Shown here: positions 11,079 through 20,014 of the stretch, piece after piece
Layout: each line of letters opens with the position of its first letter
Numbering within the stretch: position 1 is the first letter of the stretch
Source of the DNA: Hibiscus mutabilis
Lineage: Eukaryota > Streptophyta > Magnoliopsida > Malvales > Malvaceae
Assembly: GCA_019671005.1 (NCBI GenBank)
Contig: CM033726.1
Location: 21,203,657-21,267,656 of the forward strand
Direction of reading: 5' to 3'
Length of the DNA stretch: 64,000 nucleotides
The notes under the pieces: model-generated
Told to the model about the DNA's origin: nothing
The model's database searches: none
Seen by the model: the letters and a program-made list of their open reading frames with translations, nothing else
Made by a program: the position numbers and the translations under genes

Positions 11079-11378
11079 CTGAGTTGCCCATGCACTCTTT
11101 TACCAAAACGATCCAATCGGCTATCACACCTCAACTCACGATAACCTGGCCTATCTCTCTCTCATTCGATCTCATCTTTTCATTTACTTAATTGCTTTCA
11201 AGATTAGTCATTAGTTAAAACTTCTATAATCCTTTACTTGTGTTTTTACTTTTTACAGTGCAAGAGACTAGATCCTTGAAGTGGCACCAATCCCTGTGGA
11301 GACGATATCTTTTATACTATAACTTGCGACGTGTATACTTGCACATTTGCGTAACACTTATTACGCGCAACAAGTTTT

Positions 11379-11397
11379 TGGCGCCGTTGCCGGGGAT
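11379..11397 (+). other. Primer-binding site, tRNA-Asp
   Basis: TGGCGCCGTTGCCGGGGAT starts seven bases after the LTR's terminal CA (11371-11372). It is complementary to the 3' end of plant tRNA-Asp(GTC) including CCA, the primer typical of Athila elements. Its TTGCC (11387-11391) pairs with GGCAA at 11399-11403, forming an inverted repeat with a seven-base loop across the 3' half of the site. Confidence 0.9.
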
Positions 11398-11494
11398 TGG
11401 CAATAGCAACTTTGTTTTTACTTTCTTGCACTTTATTTTTATTTTTCTTGTTTAAAATTCAAAGGGCTAACAAACTTTGGTTTTGCATTGGTAT

Positions 11495-13480
11495 ATGACC
11501 AGGGCGAGACCGACTTCACCAGAATATCCCTTTGATCCAAAAATCGAACGAACCTTACAAAGACTTAGACGAAGGATAAGAGAAGCAATGGCAAATCAAG
11601 ACGACAATATGAATCAAGATGTTCGAGCAGGAGGAGGAGTGATTCTTGCACGAAACAGAACTATTCGAGACTATCTTGAAGAAGATCTTGATGGACTTAA
11701 CCCAGGAGTTGTCTCACCTGAAATTGAAGCCGACCACTTTGAGTTGAAACCGGTAATGTTTAATATGATCAACACAATTGGTCAATTTGGCGGCTCAGCA
11801 ACTGAAGATGCACGACAACATCTAAAATCTTTCCTCGAGATTTGCAACTCGTTCAAGATACACGAACTCACCCCCGATGTCCTATGATTAAGATTATTCC
11901 GCTATTCACTGAGGGATAGGGCGAAAGCATGGCTGAATAGCATTCCTGCCGGATCCATAGCAACTTGGACTGATCTTTGTTGTGATTTCCTTGCTAGATT
12001 TAATCCTACAAATTTGACTGATAAGCTTCGTAACGACATTACTTCTTTTCGGCAGGCAGATGATGAATCCATGTACGAGGCTTGGGAGCGATATAGAAAA
12101 CTTCTACACAAATGCCCTTTACACGGATTCCCGGTGTGGACTCAAGTAACAATGTTTTACAACGCCGTGAATACACCAACAAGGATGATGCTAGATGCCT
12201 CGGCAAACGGCATACTCCTAGATAAGTCGCCGGAGGAAGCAATGCAAATTCTAAATAGGCTGGCCAAGAATGATTATCAATTCCCATCTACTAGAAGAGG
12301 AGGAGTTAGACGCCAAGCCACAATACATGAACTAGGATCATTAGATTCAATTTCGGCACAATTGGCCGCTTTAACCAAGATGGTCCAGAACATGAAAAAA
12401 CCAAACAACACACATGAAGTCAAGGTAATGGATTCTTTTTGTGAGTTATGTGGTGATAACCATAATTCTTCTGAATGTATGCAGAATCCGGAATCTAGCT
12501 TCTATGTGGGGAATTACAATCGGAGCAACAACATGATGTCCAATACATACAATCCAGCTTGGAAGAAGCACCCGAATTTTTCATGGAGTAATCCCAACAA
12601 TGCTCTAAACCAGAACAATCAGAATGCACAAGCATCGGATTTCAGAGAATATGCCACGGCAACAGATGCCGCAAAGCAACAACCGCGATATCTAGTTCTT
12701 TGGAAAATTCTCTAAATGTTTTTATGATGAAAACTGAATCTTATATGGCTGAGAATAGTAATTTCATAAAAAGAACTGATGCTTTTATTAACAGGACCGA
12801 GATGAGATTGCAAAACCAAGAGGCGGCAATCAAATCATTGGAAAATCAAGTCGGACAGTTTGCTCAAAATCTGAATACTAGACCACAAGGAGGTTTACCT
12901 AGCGATACTGAAGTCGCAAGAGGAACTGGCCATGAGCAATGTAAGGCGATCACCACTAGAAGTGGCCAACAACTTAGAGAGGTTCAAACCCGCTCGTCAA
13001 ACAAAACTACACAAAAAGATCAAGGCGAACCTAGAGGAAAAGTCTCAGATGCCGAACCAGGAATTGCCGCGGCAACCGGCAATAAGCATGCCTCGGCAAC
13101 CGATGATAAAGACGCCTCGGCAACTTGCGATAAGCATGCCTCGGCAACCCCAGTTGATAACGCATCGGCAACTCCAGATGTCCTGGCAATGCCGTCAATC
13201 AGATTTCAAACCAATGAAAGGATCGAAGATATCTGACTTCCACCACCATTCCCACAAAGGTTGAAGCGACAAAAGCAAGAATACCAATTCAAGAAGTTTC
13301 TTGATATCCTAAAGCAAGTCCACATCAACTTGCCATTGGTGGAAGCAATTGAACAAATGCCAAACTATGCCAAGTTTCTTAAAGACATTGTGTCCAAGAG
13401 AACAAGGCTAGGAGAGTTTGAAACAGTGGCCGCGACAGAGGGATGCATGGCAATGTTGCACAATCGTATGCCACCCAAGT
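11495..13480 (+). pseudogene. gag: E1 gag (capsid/nucleocapsid), interrupted
   Basis: This would encode the Gag polyprotein that packages the RNA. The ATG at 11495 (MTRARP) is the start shared with E0, E2 and E3. The capsid-like core includes VMFNMI, GQFGG and a retrotransposon-gag-like stretch ending in NRLAKNDYQFP. A zinc knuckle lies at 12440-12478 (CELCGDNHNSSEC, C-X2-C-X3-H-X4-C). A Q/N-rich part and a 24-bp repeat array follow (13064-13196). Breaks: TGA at 11885-11887 and TGA at 13234-13236 (CGA in other copies), and a frameshift between about 12630 and 12700 that moves the frame before ENSLN. After that shift, gag and pol share one frame. It is recognisable but inactive. Confidence 0.9.
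13064..13196 (+). repeat. 24-bp coding minisatellite in gag
   Basis: Near-tandem 24-bp units encode eight residues of the form A-S-A-T-x-D-K-(H/D). Codons around each core read GCC-TCG-GCA-ACC, the same 12-bp palindrome-like core as in the LTR. The first site, TTGCCGCGGCAA (13064-13075), is strict. Later ones (from 13088, 13112, 13136) begin ATGCC or ACGCC. E3 has the equivalent array at about 39828-39935 and E2 at about 30610-30720. Confidence 0.85.
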
Positions 13481-14232
13481 TGAAGGATCCCGAAAGTTTC
13501 ACAATACCCTGTTCCATTGGAAATCACTATGTCGGGAAAGCATTATGCGACCTTGGGGCTAGCATAAACTTGATGCCTAAATCGGTTTTCCAAAAACTAG
13601 GAATCGGGAAGGCAAGACCTACAACAGTCATGCTGCAGCTAGCCAACAGATCCTATGTGCATCCAGAGGGAAAAATCGAAGACATACTGGTAAAAGTTGA
13701 TAAATTCATTTTTCCCGCTGACTTTATTGTTTTGGATTGTGAAGCAGATGAGCATGCACCTATCATTCTTGGGAGACCATTCCTAGCGACAGGGAGAACC
13801 TTGATTGATGTTGAAAAGGGAGAACTCACAATGAGGGTGAATGACCAGCAGGTAAAACTAAATTTGTTCCAAACTCTAAGGCATGCCGATGATCCAGAAG
13901 AATGCCAACTACTTCATGCCACGACAGAGTTTAACTTCGATGAGGAATTTAGTTGCCTCGGCAACTACATTGCCGAACCCAAGGAACATGAGGAGTATGA
14001 AGAACCGGTCGATGAGGAACAACCAGAAGAGGCAAATTGGCTAGTCAATCGACCAGGTACATACTTTGAACCACTGGACTACTCAGGTAAGGAAGGTAAG
14101 CTCGAAAAACCCTCTATTGAACAACCACCAATTCTTGAGTTGAAACAATTGCCAGAGCAACTAAAATATGTATACTTAGGGACCGATAATACATTACCTG
14201 TAATTATTTCTTCTAAGTTACAGCCTGAGTAG
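13481..14232 (+). pseudogene. pro: E1 aspartic protease region and pro-RT linker
   Basis: A retropepsin-like aspartic protease would cut Gag-Pol into mature proteins. The active-site motif is CDLGASINLMP, with the catalytic Asp codon at 13549-13551. It is followed by a hydrophobic FIVLD strand and the ILGRPFLATG motif characteristic of plant Ty3/gypsy proteases. An acidic linker (EEYEEPVDEEQPEE) and a P-rich stretch lead toward RT. The frame is continuous with gag after the TGA at 13234 and ends at a TAG (14230-14232) where the other frames suggest CAG. The protease domain itself looks unbroken. Confidence 0.9.
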
Positions 14233-15660
14233 GAAAAGAAGCTGATCAAGATGTTGAAGCTACACAAAAAGGCAATAGGGTGGACAATTGCCGACTTGAA
14301 GGGAATTAGCCCGGCGGTGTGCATGCACAAGATCTTGTTGGAAGATGATCGCAAACCTTCAATTGAGGCCCAGAGGAGACTGAATCATGCCATGAAAGGG
14401 GTTGTAATGAAATAAATCATCAAGTGGCTTGACGCCGGCATTATATACCCTATCTCCGATAGTACGTGGGTAAGTCCGGTACACCGTGTGCCGAAAAAGG
14501 GAGGCATAACAGTGGTAAGCAATGAAAATAATGAACTTATCCCAACCAGGACTGTGACTGGTTGGAGGGTTTGTATGGACTATCGAAAGCTAAACAAAGC
14601 CACTAGGAAAGATCACTTCCCATTACCCTTTATTGATCAAATGCTTGACCGTCTTGCAGGTAAACCCTTTTATTGTTTTCTTGATGGTTATTCAGGTTAC
14701 AATCAGATTGCCATAGCACCAGAAGATCAAGAAAAGACAACCTTCACATGCCCATACGGTACTTATACCTTCCGAAGGATGCCGTTCGGATTGTGTAACG
14801 CCCCGGCAACCTTCCAAAGATGCATGATGGCGCTCTTTTCAGACACGGTCGAAGACTTCCTTGAGATCTTCATGGATGATTTTTCAGTTTTTGGTAATGA
14901 CTTCGACGGCTGTCTCGTCAATTTAGAGAGAGTGTTGGCAAGATGCGAAAAAACGGATTTAGTCCTTAATTGGGAGAAATGCCACTTTATGGTAGATGAA
15001 GGAATAGTGATCGGCCACAAGATTTCATCCAAGGGAATTGAAGTAGACAAAGCCAAGGTGGACGTGATCGAGAGATTACCCCCACCAAATTCGGTTAAAG
15101 GAATTCGAAGTTTTCTTGGACATGCAGGTTTTTACAAGAGGTTCATTCATAATTTTTCTAAAATCACTAAACCTTTGTGTAATCTGCTTGAACATGATAA
15201 AGTCTTCGATTTTGATGATTCTTGCACTCAAGCATTTGAAACCCTAAAGAAAAAGCTTGCCTCGGCACCCATTGTCGTTCCACCAGATTGGACGCTACCT
15301 TTTGAGCTCATGTGTGATGCAAGTGATTTCGCGGTAGGAACAGTCCTAGGCCAACGCACAGGTAAGACCTTCCATGTGATATACTACGCTAGTAAAACTC
15401 TTAATAGTGCTCAAGTGAATTATACAACAACGGAGAAAGAGTTACTAGCTGTAGTTTTCACATTTGACAAGTTCCGATCCTATTTAATTGGTACAAAGGT
15501 AATTGTTCATACGGACCATTCGGCAATCAAATACTTATTTGCTAAAAAGGATGCTAAACCTCGTTTGATTCATTGGATATTACTTTTACAAGAATTTGAT
15601 ATTGAAATTAAGGACAGGAAAGGAACAGAAAATCAAGTGGCCGATCACTTATCACGTTTG
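14233..15660 (+). pseudogene. pol: E1 reverse transcriptase and RNase H
   Basis: RT copies the RNA genome into DNA and RNase H removes the RNA strand. The frame follows the protease frame but has a TAA at 14413-14415 (GAA in E3), after which it is open from 14488. RT motifs in order: [35 protein letters not shown], [16 protein letters not shown] and FMDD at 14869-14880 (both catalytic Asp present), then GHKISSKGI. RNase H spans about 15285-15660 with [28 protein letters not shown] and ADHLSR carrying its acidic residues. FMDDFSVFG and the NAPATFQ block are typical of the Athila branch. The domains are complete, but the stops make it a pseudogene. Confidence 0.92.
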
Positions 15661-15727
15661 GAACGCAATAGGGAGGAGGACGCGGATCTAGAGATATGCG
15701 ATGCATTCCCGGATGAACAAATTCTAG

Positions 15728-15880
15728 TTGCCTCGGCAACCCTCAACGCCTTGACAACCCTAGACGCCTCGGCAACCATGGATGCACACGCCTCGACAAC
15801 TCTCGACGCCGCAACAGTCTTTGACGCGCACGCCTCGGCAATTTTGGGAGCAGTCACAACGGCAGCACATGTCTCGACAA
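15728..15880 (+). repeat. 24-bp coding minisatellite between RNase H and integrase
   Basis: Degenerate units code A-S-A-T-(L/M)-D-A-(H), built on GCC-TCG-GCA-ACC. The first site, TTGCCTCGGCAA (15728-15739), is strict. Others lie near 15761, 15788 and 15827. In E2 (28055-28212, minus strand) the array is cleaner, six eight-residue units. E3 (42470-42640) has about seven. The catalytic domains on both sides are conserved, so this is a tolerated, length-variable linker. Confidence 0.85.
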
Positions 15881-15887
15881 TACCCTG

Positions 15888-17162
15888 GTACGCGGATTTA
15901 GTTAACTTCCTTGTTTGTGGTATTTTTCCTTATGGCATTACTCACCAAGGAAAGAAGCGGTTCCGCCATGATGCTAAGCATTACTTTTGGGACGAGCCTC
16001 TTTTGTTTAAACAATGTGCAGATCGGGTTATACGCCGATGTGTCCTCAAGAAGAGCAATGAATGTACTCCAGCAATGTCATTCTTCACCCTATGGAGGAC
16101 ATTTTGGAGGAACTCGTACCGCGGCCAAAGTCTTACAATCCGGTTTGTATTGGCCAACATTGTACAAAGATGCCTAAGACTTTTACAAGCAATATGATCG
16201 GTTCCAGAGGACGGGTAATATCTCTAGACGACATGAGATGCCACTCCAAAACATCATCGAGGTGGAACTGTTCGATGTATGGGGGATCGATTTTATGGGA
16301 CCTTTCCCATCTTCATTCGGCAACCTCTACATCTTACTCGCCGTCGACTATGTGTCTAAATGGGTAGAGGCAGCTGCAGTTCCCAACGACGATTCCAAGA
16401 CCGTGCAATGATTCCTGCAGAAAAACATATTTACACGGTTTGGGATGCCGAGAGCGATTATCGATGACGGGGCAAGCATTTTGACAATGACTAATTGCCA
16501 AGATGTTGCAACGCTCGCATATCACACAAGATCGCCACGGCATATCACCCACAAACCAACGGGCAAGCAGAAATTTCCAACCGGGAGTTGAAGGGAATAC
16601 TCGAGAAAGTTGTAAATCCCTCAAGGAAGGATTGGTCATTAAGACTAGATGACGACTTTGGGCATATCGCACCGCATTCAAAACACCCTTAGGTATGTCC
16701 CCTTCCGACTTGTCTATGGTAAAACATGTCATCTACCGGTGGAAATCGAGCACAAGGCGTCTTCGGGCAATTAAGACCGTGAATATGGATTGGGAAAGTG
16801 CCGGACAAAAGCGCTTGATGGATCTCAATGAGATAGAAGAATTTCGTGCACTCGCCTATAACAATGCACGAATCTACAAGGAGAAAACAAAGCGATGGCA
16901 CGACAAGAAACTATTGCCACGACAATTCACGCCAGGGCAACTAGTTCTCCTATTCAATTCTCGGCTAAAACTTTTCCCGGGAAAGCTGAAATCAAGATGG
17001 CCGGGACCATTTGAAGTAGTCAAACCATTTTCCCATGGCGTCGTGATAATCAAGTCCATCTCTGACAACCATGAATTCAAAGTTAATGGACAAAGATTGA
17101 AGCACTACAATGGTGCCCATGTGGAACGTAACAAGGAAGTGGTCAACTTAGGAGATGCATGA
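15888..17162 (+). pseudogene. pol: E1 integrase, broken
   Basis: Integrase would insert the DNA copy into the genome. The HHCC zinc region is recognisable ([14 protein letters not shown] near 16060-16100, then the Cys pair), as are core motifs [13 protein letters not shown] (near 16270), the second Asp region and [14 protein letters not shown] (near 16545-16590), and a C-terminal SRWPGPFEVV segment (GPY/F-type, about 16997-17018). No chromodomain follows. Breaks: an indel near 16050 against the E3 text, TAA at 16175-16177, TGA near 16408, and further small indels between 16460 and 16690. The last open segment, 16695-17162, carries the C-terminal domain and the natural stop TGA at 17160. Confidence 0.88.
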
Positions 17163-17173
17163 GCATGCTCTCC
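17151..17173 (+). other. Conserved imperfect palindrome over the pol stop codon
   Basis: The 23 bases starting GGAGATGCATGAGCATGC and ending TCTCC can fold on themselves (GGAGA against TCTCC, with inner GCAT pairing). The pol TGA lies in the loop region. The sequence is identical or nearly so in E2 (26742-26764), E3 (43911-43933), the 36516 fragment and E4 (62749-62771). Confidence 0.6.
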
Positions 17174-17683
17174 CTTTTGATATTTTTATTTTTATTTATT
17201 TTTGATTATTTAATTATTTAATTTTTTTTCTAATTTTTTTTTATTTTTTTTATTTTTTCGATTATTAGTAGTTTTAGGATAGACTTTTTTTTATTCAAGT
17301 TTAAGAATCCTACTATACATCTTTATTTATTTTCTTTATTAGTTTATCTTTAATTTTAATCCTTATTTGATTTGTTTTTGAATTGTAGGAAAGGAAGTTC
17401 AAGATAAAGAAGGAATTCTAAACCAAGTAGGAAAACATCTTCAACAAGGAAAGTAATGGGCTGAATCTAAGGCTTATATAAAGCCTCCAATTCATCCTAA
17501 CCAAAACCCCTTTGTCGAAAATCCCTACCAAACCCTAAACCCTTTTTTCGATTTCCCCCAATCCCAACCACCTATCTTTTCTATAAAACCCATCACCCTT
17601 AACCTATTCCTACTTTCTATCTTGCAACTTTTTAGTTTCTTTTCTTTTCTTTTCTTTGTTTTTACTCACAACCAAGATCATAC
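17163..17683 (+). promoter_or_regulatory. T-rich leader between pol and env-like ORF with splice-acceptor-like site
   Basis: About 520 bp with no ORF, very T-rich up to 17380. At 17370-17388 a pyrimidine-rich tract ends in gaattgtag|gaaag, a good 3' splice-site match (AG at 17387-17388). The same tract and AG recur in E2, E3, E4 and the 36.5-kb fragment. Athila-type env-like genes are thought to need a subgenomic or spliced RNA. Use of this site is my inference. The 3' part of the leader is pyrimidine-rich just before the ATG. Confidence 0.5.
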
Positions 17684-19147
17684 ATGGCATCCAAGATTAA
17701 ACTTTTAGTTCATCCAAGTTCCTCCAAAGAACCAAGATACAAGAAGTTTGCTACACCGGCGGTTCAAGAAAGATTTCAATCCAAGTTTGAAAGCCGGAAG
17801 ATTCATGAAGAACAAGGCTTTGAATACTCCAACTCTCATCAAGATTTCGGCCTTGAACCATTCATCTTCAAGAGGATTGCACATCAAAAGTGGCAAATCT
17901 TTTGCCATCAACCGGAACCGGGTAACATCTTATGGGTAAGAGAATTCTATGCTCACTCACCTAACCCGGATAATCCTTATGTTTTTGTTCGTGACAAGGC
18001 CATACTTATAAGTCCCGAAAGCATCAACACCTTTTACGGACTTTACATTGAGAAGGACGAGCATCAAGCCTTCGTTGACCAAATCAATCCCAAGCAACTA
18101 GACAAGGTGCTTCAAGAACTCACTCAACCGGGAACTCATTGGAACGACGGTAAATACAAGGGCACGGTAAATCGCCTTCGGCTTAAACCCGAGGCAAAAC
18201 TATGGAATAAGTTTGTTAAAACTTCTCTAATGCCCTCCACACACAATACTACCGTTGATATACCACGTCTTTTGCTCATACATTCTATTTTACATAATCA
18301 CATCATTAACATTGGAAAAATTATTTGTGATGAGATTTTTGTATGCAGCTCAAAAGATAAGGGTTATCTTTTCTTCCCTTGCTTAATTTCTATTCTTTGC
18401 AAGGAGATGCATGTCCCGAGTGAGTCCACCGATGAAAAGGCCCTACCCAAGTCTGGTTGGAATCAAGCACTAATCCGAAAACTAATGGGAGAGGCACCGG
18501 GAGATTCTTTAAGGCCTCCAATTGCCACGGCAACTCCTGCCGCCGCAGCAATCCCTAATGCCCAAGCACCTAACGCCAGGGCAACTCGGCCATTAATCCT
18601 GGGACACTTTGAAGCACTTTTGCACCCATTGGCAAGCCGCCTAAGGCAAATTGAAGATCGGCAACTAATGTTCATGCGGTACATGAAGGAGCACAACAAT
18701 GCTATCACCCAAGTCATCCTAGAAAAGTACCCGGACAATCGTGTGCCGTTCCCAACCTTTCCCGCCGAGATTCTTGCCTCGGAAACCAATGAAGCAGTCG
18801 TCACGGCAACCAAGAAAGCTGACGCCACGGCAACCAACCCTGACGATGCCCCGGCAACCACTGCAAAAGCCAAAGGTAAAGCACCTATGCCCGAATCAAC
18901 TCCTACGGAATCATTTTCTAATTTTTCAGATTCGGACGAGTCCTCCATTGAACCAATAAAGACCGCACCAATTGAATCCTCCAAGCGAAAAGCCATTGAC
19001 ATTGATGAAGAGGACGATGAGGACAACCCCGTACGAGGATCGATTCCACCACCGGCAATAAGAAAACAACCATCGCGTTTAAGCAAGAAAATCAAGACGC
19101 CAACTAGAAGGAAACTAATCATCTACGATGTCGAACTCTCGGAGTAA
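17684..19147 (+). CDS. Env-like / plant transposon protein (ORF3), intact
   Basis: 487 codons, ATG at 17684, stop TAA at 19145. The start (MASK) is shared with E2 and E4. Residues 45-250 resemble the 'putative plant transposon protein' domain of Athila/Calypso elements (Pfam PF20167 as I recall), with landmarks WVREFYAHSP, NPYVFVRDKAI and INTFYGLYIE. Two Ala/Thr-rich repeat segments follow (279-301, 371-399). Between them lies a likely helical/coiled-coil stretch (308-345). The tail has a Ser/acidic part (408-447) and a basic part (459-477, KKIKTPTRRK), like a nuclear localisation signal. No signal peptide is visible, and the only hydrophobic run (about 195-215) contains His, Asn and Lys, so membrane insertion is doubtful. 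'Env' is a positional name, and the function is unknown. It is the only large undamaged ORF in the window. Confidence 0.88.
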   Translation: MASKIKLLVHPSSSKEPRYKKFATPAVQERFQSKFESRKIHEEQGFEYSNSHQDFGLEPFIFKRIAHQKWQIFCHQPEPGNILWVREFYAHSPNPDNPYVFVRDKAILISPESINTFYGLYIEKDEHQAFVDQINPKQLDKVLQELTQPGTHWNDGKYKGTVNRLRLKPEAKLWNKFVKTSLMPSTHNTTVDIPRLLLIHSILHNHIINIGKIICDEIFVCSSKDKGYLFFPCLISILCKEMHVPSESTDEKALPKSGWNQALIRKLMGEAPGDSLRPPIATATPAAAAIPNAQAPNARATRPLILGHFEALLHPLASRLRQIEDRQLMFMRYMKEHNNAITQVILEKYPDNRVPFPTFPAEILASETNEAVVTATKKADATATNPDDAPATTAKAKGKAPMPESTPTESFSNFSDSDESSIEPIKTAPIESSKRKAIDIDEEDDEDNPVRGSIPPPAIRKQPSRLSKKIKTPTRRKLIIYDVELSE

Positions 19148-19221
19148 GTCCTCGTATGCATTTTTATTTTTATTTTTATTTTTTGTTATTTGTATGCATG
19201 CATTGAGGACAATGCCTCACT

Positions 19222-19236
19222 CGAGTTTGGGGGGGA
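19222..19236 (+). promoter_or_regulatory. Upstream polypurine-tract-like element
   Basis: CGAGTTTGGGGGGGA lies 780 bp before the 3' LTR. It is preceded by 'cattgaggacaatgcctcact', which resembles the context of the real PPT (ttgaggacaagcaatagtt). It is kept in E2 (24512-24527, minus), E3 (46136-46148), E4 (59143-59158, minus) and the fragment at 35390 (minus). It may be a second plus-strand primer site. Confidence 0.6.
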
Positions 19237-19543
19237 TTGTTATTAGTAATTACCATGTTTAGTTACATTAATCTTAAGTATTACATTTAGGATACATAAA
19301 TTGCTTGCCGTGCCTTTAATTGGAACAAGAATTGCTTAGATTTGATGAATATTCGATGATGACTTTGCCAATGCACTTAATTGATAGAATTTTTATTCTA
19401 GGATAACCATGGAAAAACTTAGAATTTTACTATGATGCTAAATTTGATGAAACACTATTGTGGTTTGATTGATTTAAGGAATTCTAGTAAACTTAGGTTG
19501 ATAATTAACAAATTGGGGGATTAGAATAAAATTTGGATGAATG

Positions 19544-19728
19544 TTAGAGGTGCCCGAAATTGGCTCTAGCACGTGCTAAAACTTAGGATCACTAGAGGTG
19601 CCCGAAACTGGCTCTAGTATAGGTAAAAAAAAAATTTAACTAGAGGTGCCCGAAACCGGCTCTAGTCGATTAAATGAACTTAAGAAAACTAAAAATAAAA
19701 CACTAGAGGTGCCCGAAATTGGCTCTAG
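19544..19728 (+). repeat. Four 26-bp imperfect hairpin repeats in the 3' noncoding block
   Basis: Copies lie at 19544-19569, 19592-19617, 19640-19665 and 19703-19728. Each runs CTAGAGGTGCCCGAAA then (T/C)(T/C)GGCTCTAG. CTAGA pairs with TCTAG and GCC with GGC, with a GGT bulge and a CGAAAYY loop. Spacing is 48, 48 and 63 bp. The loop-side variation (TT, CT, CC) keeps the stem. Equivalent arrays occur in every copy that retains this block. Confidence 0.85.
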
Positions 19729-20001
19729 TTAAAACATGTTAAAAAGAACCCAATGAAGTAATTTGAAAACCTATTGTTTGCATAGAATCCGAAAAATCAA
19801 CTTGCACACAACTCCGCACACACTCACAAGCATTATAGTTTGATTCCGAGTAATTCCTCAGTTTTCTGAAAAATAAAAAAGCCAATCATACTTTGTGCCC
19901 CGGTTCAGAGAATTGAAATCAAGTTCAAAGCTAAGTTTGTGAAAATTGAAGTCTTGGCAGGTAATTATGAGTTTGCATTGGTTGAGGACAAGCAATAGTT
20001 C

Positions 20002-20014
20002 GAGTTTGGGGGTG
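20002..20014 (+). other. Polypurine tract of E1
   Basis: GAGTTTGGGGGTG directly precedes the 3' LTR (TGATAAG at 20015), the expected place for plus-strand priming. The matching tract precedes the LTR in E2 (23733), E3 (46868), E4 (58365) and the 7.4-kb copy (8917). Confidence 0.85.

Larger units (their letters stand above)
9773..11372 (+). repeat. E1 5' LTR (TGATAAG subfamily)
   Basis: 1600 bp from TGATAAGTGTTCAAAAG to ATTACGCGCAACA. In order it has a 36-bp tandem array (9987-10117), a TATA box (10361-10368), a purine-rich stretch with repeated 'ttttcgacaag' phrases (about 10375-10500), three strict TTGCCNNGGCAA sites (11018-11078) and a conserved end containing 'ccctgtggagacgatatc'. U3 is probably everything up to about 10390. 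The R/U5 limits cannot be placed by eye. Confidence 0.92.

Noticed and set aside
18266..18330. Transmembrane helix in the env-like protein
   Set aside because: The run contains His, Asn and Lys and lies within the conserved plant transposon-protein domain; not convincing without prediction tools.
18463..19122. Long open frame on the minus strand (219 codons) opposite the env-like gene, with similar ones in other copies
   Set aside because: It is the antisense shadow of the repetitive Ala/Thr and acidic coding region; the product is low-complexity (S- and V-rich) and has no domain or start context.
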